A DNA stretch of 38,252 nucleotides from a bacterium (GTDB lineage: Bacteria > Bacillota > Bacilli > Lactobacillales > Streptococcaceae): positions 1 through 38,252 of the forward strand of contig CAJNDL010000021.1 of assembly GCA_905221505.1 (NCBI GenBank), in the 5' to 3' direction. Of this stretch, positions 32,796-38,252 are shown piece by piece. Made by a program: the position numbers and the translations under genes. Position 1 is the stretch's first letter; every line of letters begins with the position of its first letter. The notes below the pieces were generated by a model. The model made no database searches and was not told the DNA's origin. It saw nothing but the letters and a program-made list of their open reading frames with translations.

Positions 32796-33641
32796 TTATA
32801 CAAATAAACGAACAAAACTGTACAGTAGCAAGACACTACCAAGCACTATACGGTATTTACCAAAAAGGGTGAAGTCGTGTTTTTTCACATAGCTTGTCAA
32901 GAAACGAATAGCGACCATGCTGACTGCAAAGGCTACTCCCATCGCAACCAAGAGCAAGAACAATTGCCCAAAACTCAAGAGCTGTCCTGCTTTCACAAAT
33001 TTGAAAATCTTTAAGGCACTGGCTCCAAACATAACAGGAATCCCAAGATAGAAGGTAAATTCTGTCACAACAGAACGACTGGTTCCATTCAATAAACCAC
33101 CGACAATCGTTGCCCCAGAACGGCTAGTTCCTGGTAAAAGGGCAAGAACTTGGAAGAGTCCAATATAGAATGCTGTCGTATAAGGAAGTTTGTCCAACTC
33201 TGTTACACTTGGCTCTATAGCACGCGCTTTATTACGCTTTTCCAAATAGATAAAGGCAATCCCATAGATAATCAACATGAGAGCAACTGAAACCATATTA
33301 TGGAAGTGGGTATCAAACCAATCATCAAATTTAAAGACGGCAAGTAAAGGCAAAGTAGCTACAAGAACTTTCGACCACAATTGCCAAGTTTGACGAACTT
33401 CCTGTTTGTCCTTAGTCGGTTTAAAAGGATTGAGCTTATTAAAGTAAATCACCATAACTGCTAAAATAGCACCAAGCTGAATCACGACATTAAACATGGA
33501 CATAAAGGCTTCATTTTGATTTTGGTATTGGATAAATTCCTCTGCTAAAATCAAGTGACCTGTACTGGAAATCGGCAACCATTCTGTAATTCCTTCCACA
33601 ATCCCGAAGAAGATAGATTTTAAAATTTCAATAAGATACAT
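32796..33641 (-). CDS. uppP: Undecaprenyl-diphosphatase
   Basis: This 281-residue membrane enzyme recycles undecaprenyl pyrophosphate to the monophosphate carrier for cell-wall synthesis, and gives bacitracin tolerance when abundant. Both family motifs are present: [20 protein letters not shown] (about 13-32, with the catalytic Glu) and [11 protein letters not shown] (about 168-178, with the catalytic Arg). About eight membrane segments are expected. AAAGGAG precedes ATG 33641. It follows the DUF2207 gene by 60 bases on the same strand with no terminator seen between, so they may be co-transcribed. Confidence 0.97.
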   Translation of the reverse strand: MYLIEILKSIFFGIVEGITEWLPISSTGHLILAEEFIQYQNQNEAFMSMFNVVIQLGAILAVMVIYFNKLNPFKPTKDKQEVRQTWQLWSKVLVATLPLLAVFKFDDWFDTHFHNMVSVALMLIIYGIAFIYLEKRNKARAIEPSVTELDKLPYTTAFYIGLFQVLALLPGTSRSGATIVGGLLNGTSRSVVTEFTFYLGIPVMFGASALKIFKFVKAGQLLSFGQLFLLLVAMGVAFAVSMVAIRFLTSYVKKHDFTLFGKYRIVLGSVLLLYSFVRLFV

Positions 33642-33701
33642 AGATTACTCCTTTTTTCTATCTTCCATTATAGCATATTTTTCAGACTGTGACAGTTCTC
33701 T

Positions 33702-35591
33702 TTAAAAGGCACCGATACTGCCACCTCCTCCGCCTCCGGAGAATCCACCACCAGAACTTCCACTTCCAGAAGATACGGAATAGGTACTTGCTGTATTTGC
33801 GACACTAGCATAATGGCTCATTTGCGCGCTTGAATGATAAAACATGCTGTGCCAGCCATAAGCTACATAGAGATTGATATCTGGATTTTCCACTTGGATA
33901 TGACGAACCTTCATCAAATGACTGACCTTGTCCGCATAGCCAAATAAGGTCGCATAGACCAAGAGGCGATTCCAGACTACAATACTTTCCAACTCTGCCT
34001 GATCCAATCGTGCAATCTCCCGCAACATATTTTCAAAACTGGTCCAGAGATAGTAGACCTCTGCTCCTGCTTCATTCAGAACACCATCACGATTATCTAG
34101 TCGAAGCTTCCAATAATAGAAAACAGCCAAAACTAATCCTAGAAAACCAAGTATTGGCAAGGGGAGGTAAAGATAGCCATGAACATCCAAACTGTACAAG
34201 AACAAACCAAATCCGATAAATAGGGGCAAGATAGTGGAAAATCCCATCCCCACCTGCAAGGCCTTTTCCCCACCAGTCAAGGGACGATAATAATCCGGAA
34301 GTCCCCAGAAGGAAACTCGATTTCTCACTCCCTCTTGCATCTGGTTCAATACTTCTTCAAAAGAAGATTTGAGCTGACGCCCCTTTGCTTGAATCCGTTT
34401 TTCATCAGAGACTTTTGCTCTACGATAAAGACTATCAGATACCTTGTAATCCGCAAACAAATTGGAAAGAGTTTCTTCTTTTTTGCCTGAAAAAGCCAGA
34501 TTTAGACAGTCTTTCTCAAAGCTTGACAAGTCATCTTCTTTTACTAGCCTCAAACCAACTGCATCTCCTTCTGAAATAATAGAAACATTCCCACGGTCTA
34601 TCACATCTAGCAAGGTAGCTTGAATCAGTTGATCAAAGGTAAATTTGCCAGCCCCCTTGACTAAGGGACTCACTTCCTCCAAGGAGGTCGAGTAAACAGC
34701 CTCCGATAAAACCATTGGTTCTAATTCCATTGGTGGTTCATAGAGACGATGATTTTTGGCATATTTGACTGAAGGAGTGGTCTTTCTTCTATAGATAAAA
34801 TAGAAGTAGACGCTCAATAACAGAGAGATGGAAAGTATCGAAGGAAAGACCCAAGTAACGAGTTGTTTACTCTGCTCTTTTTCTCTAACAATCGAGTCTT
34901 CTATCTTATTAAACTCCTCTAAACGATTTCCTTTCAAGCCCTGATCCCTAGCGCTAGCAAAATCAGTTCGAGGCCAGTATGCATGCAATTCAACTCCACG
35001 CTTAGACGGAAGATTGTCTAAACGAATAGTATAATCAAGGTTACTCTTTTCAATCGTTCCTTCTTTAAAAAGTTTTCCTGTGTGGAAAAAGAGTTTTTCA
35101 GCCCCCTTATCTCCCCTTACATAAAATTCAAACTTTTCAATAGCCCCTGAACTATCTGTCAGAGGTTGCCAATTTAATTCAGCGATATCATCATAAAGAA
35201 AAAGCAAGTTCTTTAAGTTCCAAACAAGGTCAACTTCAACTGTGTCGCCTTCCTGACCTGGATTATAGACTTTGACGGTATAACCATCTGCTCCTTCTAT
35301 CACTTCGCTAGTAACGTCTGCTAGTTCAGCTCCGTTTTTCGAGGCCTGAACCTTTGGATGAGGGTCAATGTCAAACCCACTAGGCATCTTGCCAGCACGT
35401 CCAAGTCCCACGATTTGGCCCTTAAAGTCCTCCTCAAACTGATAAACTATCTTCTGTCTGAATTCTGCCGTATTGTCTGCATGAATATACAAATCACCTT
35501 GATAAGAGTTTATCTTAAAATCAATGGCAAAAACAGAGAGTGGCAGAAGGCAAAACAAGCCTAACACTAGTAAGAAAAAAGTTTTTTTCAT
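33702..35591 (-). CDS. DUF2207 membrane protein with Gly/Ser-rich tail
   Basis: This 629-residue protein has an N-terminal signal peptide (MKKTFFLLVLGLFCLLPLSV, cleavage near FA-ID) and an outer beta-rich DUF2207 domain (about 25-245). One membrane helix follows (about 248-268), then a cytoplasmic part (about 270-440) and two adjacent helices (about 450-500). The C-terminal domain ends in SGSGSSGGGFSGGGGGGS, the glycine-rich tail common in this family. Function is unknown; relatives are widespread in Firmicutes. I chose ATG 35591, eight bases after GGGGG, rather than a TTG one codon earlier. An extended -10 lies at 35622-35627. It is upstream of uppP, possibly in one operon. Confidence 0.9.
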   Translation of the reverse strand: MKKTFFLLVLGLFCLLPLSVFAIDFKINSYQGDLYIHADNTAEFRQKIVYQFEEDFKGQIVGLGRAGKMPSGFDIDPHPKVQASKNGAELADVTSEVIEGADGYTVKVYNPGQEGDTVEVDLVWNLKNLLFLYDDIAELNWQPLTDSSGAIEKFEFYVRGDKGAEKLFFHTGKLFKEGTIEKSNLDYTIRLDNLPSKRGVELHAYWPRTDFASARDQGLKGNRLEEFNKIEDSIVREKEQSKQLVTWVFPSILSISLLLSVYFYFIYRRKTTPSVKYAKNHRLYEPPMELEPMVLSEAVYSTSLEEVSPLVKGAGKFTFDQLIQATLLDVIDRGNVSIISEGDAVGLRLVKEDDLSSFEKDCLNLAFSGKKEETLSNLFADYKVSDSLYRRAKVSDEKRIQAKGRQLKSSFEEVLNQMQEGVRNRVSFWGLPDYYRPLTGGEKALQVGMGFSTILPLFIGFGLFLYSLDVHGYLYLPLPILGFLGLVLAVFYYWKLRLDNRDGVLNEAGAEVYYLWTSFENMLREIARLDQAELESIVVWNRLLVYATLFGYADKVSHLMKVRHIQVENPDINLYVAYGWHSMFYHSSAQMSHYASVANTASTYSVSSGSGSSGGGFSGGGGGGSIGAF

Positions 35592-35621
35592 CAAACAAGC
35601 CCCCTTTTTATCTTTGCTATC

Positions 35622-35627
35622 ATTATA
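35622..35627 (-). promoter_or_regulatory. Extended -10 of the DUF2207-uppP unit
   Basis: TATAAT preceded by TGA on the - strand is a consensus extended -10. No matching -35 is seen 16-18 bases upstream. Confidence 0.6.
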
Positions 35628-35658
35628 TCATTTTTTCTCAAGTAAGGGCTTACCCATA

Positions 35659-35687
35659 TTGAAAAATAGAGTTTTTTTCGATAAAAT
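35659..35687 (+). promoter_or_regulatory. Promoter of the amino-acid ABC transporter
   Basis: TTGAAA (35659-35664) and TAAAAT (35682-35687) are exactly 17 bases apart on the + strand. The gene start follows 42 bases later. It stands back to back with the DUF2207 promoter. Confidence 0.75.
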
Positions 35688-35729
35688 AGGAGACAGTTAT
35701 TTTTTAATAGATTAGAAATAGGAGAAATC

Positions 35730-37295
35730 ATGAGAAAAATATACTTATCTATTTTCACAAGTCTCTTGCTGATGCTTGGACTTGTCAATGTTGCTCAAGC
35801 CGATGAATATTTACGCATCGGGATGGAAGCAGCATATGCTCCCTTTAACTGGACTCAGGATGATGATAGCAATGGAGCTGTCAAAATCGATGGAACCAAC
35901 CAGTATGCCAATGGATACGATGTCCAGATTGCCAAGAAAATCGCTAAAGACTTAGGTAAAGAACCTTTGGTTGTTAAAACCAAGTGGGAAGGTCTAGTCC
36001 CTGCCCTTACTTCTGGTAAGATTGATATGATTATCGCAGGTATGAGTCCTACTGCTGAACGCAAACAAGAAATTGCCTTTTCAAGCAGTTACTATACTAG
36101 CGAACCAGTTTTGCTTGTCAAAAAAGATTCTACCTATGCAAATGCCAAATCTTTGGATGATTTTAATGGTGCGAAAATCACTTCTCAACAAGGGGTTTAC
36201 CTTTATGACTTGATTGGTCAAATCTCAGGCGCTAAAAAAGAAACTGCCATGGGAGACTTCGCTCAAATGCGCCAAGCTCTTGAGGCTGGTGTCATTGACG
36301 CCTATGTTTCTGAACGTCCAGAAGCTCTGACTGCCGAAGCAGCCAACTCTAAGTTTAAAATGGTTCAAGTAGAGCCAGGTTTCAAGACTGGAGAAGAAGA
36401 TACAGCTATTGCCATTGGACTTCGTAAAGATGACACTCGTATTAGCCAAATCAATGCCAGCATTGAAACCATTTCTAAAGATGACCAAGTTGCCTTGATG
36501 GACCGTATGATCAAGGAGCAACCTGCCGAAGCTACAACAACTGAAGAGACTAGCAGTAGTTTCTTTAACCAAGTCGCTAAAATTCTTTCTGAAAACTGGC
36601 AACAACTTTTGCGTGGTGCTGGTATCACTCTTTTAATCTCTATCGTCGGAACCATCACAGGTCTCATTATTGGTCTTGCTATTGGCGTTTTCCGTACTGC
36701 TCCTCTCTCTGAAAACAAAGCCATTTATGGCCTACAAAAACTAGTCGGATGGGTGCTCAATGTCTATATCGAAATTTTCCGTGGAACGCCAATGATCGTT
36801 CAATCGATGGTTATCTACTACGGAACTGCTCAAGCTTTCGGGATCAACCTTGACCGTACACTGGCCGCTATCTTCATCGTTTCAATCAACACTGGTGCCT
36901 ACATGACTGAAATCGTCCGTGGTGGTATCCTAGCAGTTGACAAGGGACAATTTGAAGCCGCTACTGCTCTTGGTATGACTCATAACCAAACCATGCGTAA
37001 GATTGTCCTACCTCAGGTAGTCCGTAACATCCTACCAGCAACTGGTAATGAATTTGTTATCAATATCAAAGATACATCTGTATTGAACGTAATCTCTGTT
37101 GTCGAACTTTATTTCTCAGGAAATACCGTGGCAACGCAAACTTATCAATACTTCCAGACATTTACAATCATCGCCGTGATTTACTTTGTCCTCACCTTCA
37201 CCGTAACACGTATCCTCCGCTTCATCGAACGTCAAATGGACATGGATACCTATACTACAGGTGCTAACCAAATGCAAACGGAGGATTTGAAATAA
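35730..37295 (+). CDS. Amino-acid ABC transporter, fused binding protein and permease
   Basis: This 521-residue fusion has a signal peptide ([20 protein letters not shown], cleavage near AQA-DE) and one SBP_bac_3 domain (about 25-262), starting [16 protein letters not shown] short linker leads to a GlnP-type permease (about 285-505), with [14 protein letters not shown] and the coupling loop [21 protein letters not shown]. Gln, Glu or another polar amino acid is the usual substrate. The binding-site Arg ([10 protein letters not shown]) is present. AGGAGA precedes ATG 35730. Its stop codon shares one base with the ATPase start (TAATG), so translation is coupled. Lactic acid bacteria often use this fused form. 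Confidence 0.95.
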   Translation: MRKIYLSIFTSLLLMLGLVNVAQADEYLRIGMEAAYAPFNWTQDDDSNGAVKIDGTNQYANGYDVQIAKKIAKDLGKEPLVVKTKWEGLVPALTSGKIDMIIAGMSPTAERKQEIAFSSSYYTSEPVLLVKKDSTYANAKSLDDFNGAKITSQQGVYLYDLIGQISGAKKETAMGDFAQMRQALEAGVIDAYVSERPEALTAEAANSKFKMVQVEPGFKTGEEDTAIAIGLRKDDTRISQINASIETISKDDQVALMDRMIKEQPAEATTTEETSSSFFNQVAKILSENWQQLLRGAGITLLISIVGTITGLIIGLAIGVFRTAPLSENKAIYGLQKLVGWVLNVYIEIFRGTPMIVQSMVIYYGTAQAFGINLDRTLAAIFIVSINTGAYMTEIVRGGILAVDKGQFEAATALGMTHNQTMRKIVLPQVVRNILPATGNEFVINIKDTSVLNVISVVELYFSGNTVATQTYQYFQTFTIIAVIYFVLTFTVTRILRFIERQMDMDTYTTGANQMQTEDLK

Positions 37296-38035
37296 TGACC
37301 CAAGCAATCCTTGAAATTAAACACCTCAAAAAATCCTATGGCCAAAACGAAGTGCTAAAAGACATTTCTCTCACTGTCCACAAGGGAGAGGTCATCTCTA
37401 TCATCGGAAGCTCAGGAAGCGGGAAATCGACCTTCCTACGCTCCATTAACCTACTTGAAACGCCAACCGATGGACAAATCCTTTATCATGGACAAAACGT
37501 CCTCGAAAAAGGCTACGACCTCACACAATACCGTGAAAAGTTAGGGATGGTGTTCCAATCCTTTAACCTCTTTGAAAATCTCAACGTTCTCGAAAACACA
37601 ATCGTCGCTCAGACAACTGTCCTTAAACGCGAACGAGCAGAAGCTGAAAAAATTGCCAAAGAAAACCTAGAAAAAGTCGGCATGGGAGAACGCTACTGGC
37701 AAGCGAAGCCAAAACAACTCTCAGGTGGTCAAAAACAACGTGTAGCTATCGCTCGTGCCCTTTCAATGAATCCGGACGCTATTCTCTTTGATGAACCAAC
37801 ATCAGCTCTCGATCCAGAAATGGTTGGAGAAGTCCTCAAAATCATGCAGGATCTAGCTCAAGAAGGCTTGACTATGATTGTCGTAACCCACGAAATGGAA
37901 TTTGCCCGTGATGTCTCTCACCGTGTGATCTTTATGGATAAAGGAGTGATTGCTGAAGAAGGCAAACCAGAAGACCTCTTTACCAATCCTAAAGAAAACC
38001 GTACAAAAGAGTTCCTTCAACGCTATCTCAAATAA
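37295..38035 (+). CDS. glnQ: Amino-acid ABC transporter ATP-binding protein
   Basis: This 246-residue ATPase powers the fused transporter upstream. It shows Walker [10 protein letters not shown] (about 36-44), the Q-loop in [12 protein letters not shown], signature [15 protein letters not shown] (about 145-159), Walker [13 protein letters not shown] (about 164-175) and the switch His in VVTHEMEF. The whole matches the GlnQ/HisP group of polar amino-acid importers, so the symbol is by similarity only. GGAGG before the start lies in the end of the permease gene. It is the last gene of the operon, with a hairpin terminator about 30 bases on. Confidence 0.95.
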   Translation: MTQAILEIKHLKKSYGQNEVLKDISLTVHKGEVISIIGSSGSGKSTFLRSINLLETPTDGQILYHGQNVLEKGYDLTQYREKLGMVFQSFNLFENLNVLENTIVAQTTVLKRERAEAEKIAKENLEKVGMGERYWQAKPKQLSGGQKQRVAIARALSMNPDAILFDEPTSALDPEMVGEVLKIMQDLAQEGLTMIVVTHEMEFARDVSHRVIFMDKGVIAEEGKPEDLFTNPKENRTKEFLQRYLK

Positions 38036-38066
38036 AAAGAAAAGGCTGCATCAACGAGCCTACTGA

Positions 38067-38093
38067 AAAAGTCATCAAATTGATGGCTTTTTT
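38067..38093 (+). terminator. Terminator between glnQ and the IS transposase
   Basis: AAAAGTCATC (38067-38076) and GATGGCTTTT (38082-38091) form a 10-bp stem with one G-U pair and the loop AAATT, followed by Ts. TGTTATACT directly after (TATACT 38096-38101) is an extended -10 that could drive the transposase, so hairpin and promoter adjoin. Confidence 0.8.
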
Positions 38094-38118
38094 GTTATAC
38101 TAGAGATGAGGTGAAATA

Positions 38119-38252
38119 ATGCTTGATAATCAGTTAACTATGGATGTCAGTCCTTATTCTAGTTTGTATGATATAGTGGTTCCTAAAACCCACTTTTTAC
38201 GTCAGCTAACTGAACTCTGTGATTTTAGCTTTATTTATGATGAACTAGAAAA
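38119..38252 (+). mobile_element. 5' end of an IS transposase gene, probably IS1182-like, cut by the window edge
   Basis: A frame opens at ATG 38119 after GAGGTG and stays open to the window end, giving 44 residues. The piece SPYSSLYDIVVPKTHFLRQL, then TELCDFSFIYDEL, resembles the start of IS1182-type transposases (SLYDLLPEDHLVR-like, DUF772 region). The catalytic DDE residues would lie outside the window, so whether the element is intact cannot be seen. Terminal inverted repeats were not identified. The + orientation follows glnQ. Confidence 0.65.

Noticed and set aside
33702..33800. Glycine/serine-coding repeat at the end of the DUF2207 gene as a possible tandem DNA repeat
   Set aside because: The codons vary, and a glycine-rich tail is normal for this family.
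1..38252. CRISPR array, tRNA or rRNA genes, BOX/RUP-type repeats
   Set aside because: No regularly spaced repeats, no tRNA cloverleaf and no rRNA sequence were seen on reading. Degenerate short repeats could still be missed by eye.

Overview
The window looks like a chromosome segment from a mitis-group Streptococcus (S. mitis, S. oralis or S. pneumoniae type). The grounds are low GC, strong Shine-Dalgarno sequences, extended -10 promoters, the streptococcal form of S9/L13, and gene groups that I recall as typical of that group (trkA-trkH, lacE-lacG-lacF, pflB, dinB, uppP, fused glutamine-type ABC transporter). The species call rests on recall, not on a search.

Layout. 1-2050 is the integrase end of an integrative element (small ORF, excisionase-like HTH protein, tyrosine recombinase) that meets the 3' end of rpsI. 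2082-3083 is rpsI-rplM, read leftwards under an L13-type autoregulatory leader. 3155-5300 is a two-gene ABC exporter. 5482-9783 is pheS-GNAT-pheT behind a phenylalanine T-box. 9790-12323 is an FMN-riboswitch operon: ribU, a PAP2 phosphatase, a ParB-like protein and a GNAT enzyme. 12346-13008 is trmL behind an attenuator-like leader. 13042-17175 is an ECF transporter (fused double ATPase, T protein, UPF0397 S component) with a SAM-hydrolysing DUF62 enzyme. 17259-20144 is the trkA-trkH potassium system on the + strand. 20230-27200 is a PTS sugar locus on the - strand (EIIC, DUF4838 glycosidase-like protein, IIA, GH1 phosphoglycosidase, IICB), divergent from a ROK repressor at 27291-28514. 28568-31547 holds a nucleotidyltransferase remnant and pflB. 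31635-38035 holds dinB, uppP, a DUF2207 membrane protein and an amino-acid ABC transporter. The right edge enters an insertion-sequence transposase (38119 onward).

How it works together. Most of the window is core metabolism controlled by RNA leaders: L13 protein feedback, T-box, FMN riboswitch, and an unassigned trmL leader. The accessory parts are the element at the left edge, the IS at the right edge and the PTS locus. The PTS promoter carries a 7-bp-arm palindrome (probable ROK operator) and a near-consensus cre site around a consensus -35/-10, so sugar induction and CcpA repression can be read from the DNA.

Most promising leads: (1) the trmL leader, where a two-codon ORF (Met-Pro-stop) with a good ribosome-binding site ends exactly where the terminator stem begins; (2) the cytoplasmic DUF4838 protein between PTS genes; (3) the DUF62/UPF0397 ECF unit with a terminator-like hairpin between its S component and ATPase; (4) four integrase arm-type repeats, one inside the rpsI terminator loop. 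Several start codons were corrected from the longest reading frame using Shine-Dalgarno position, promoter position or family length.
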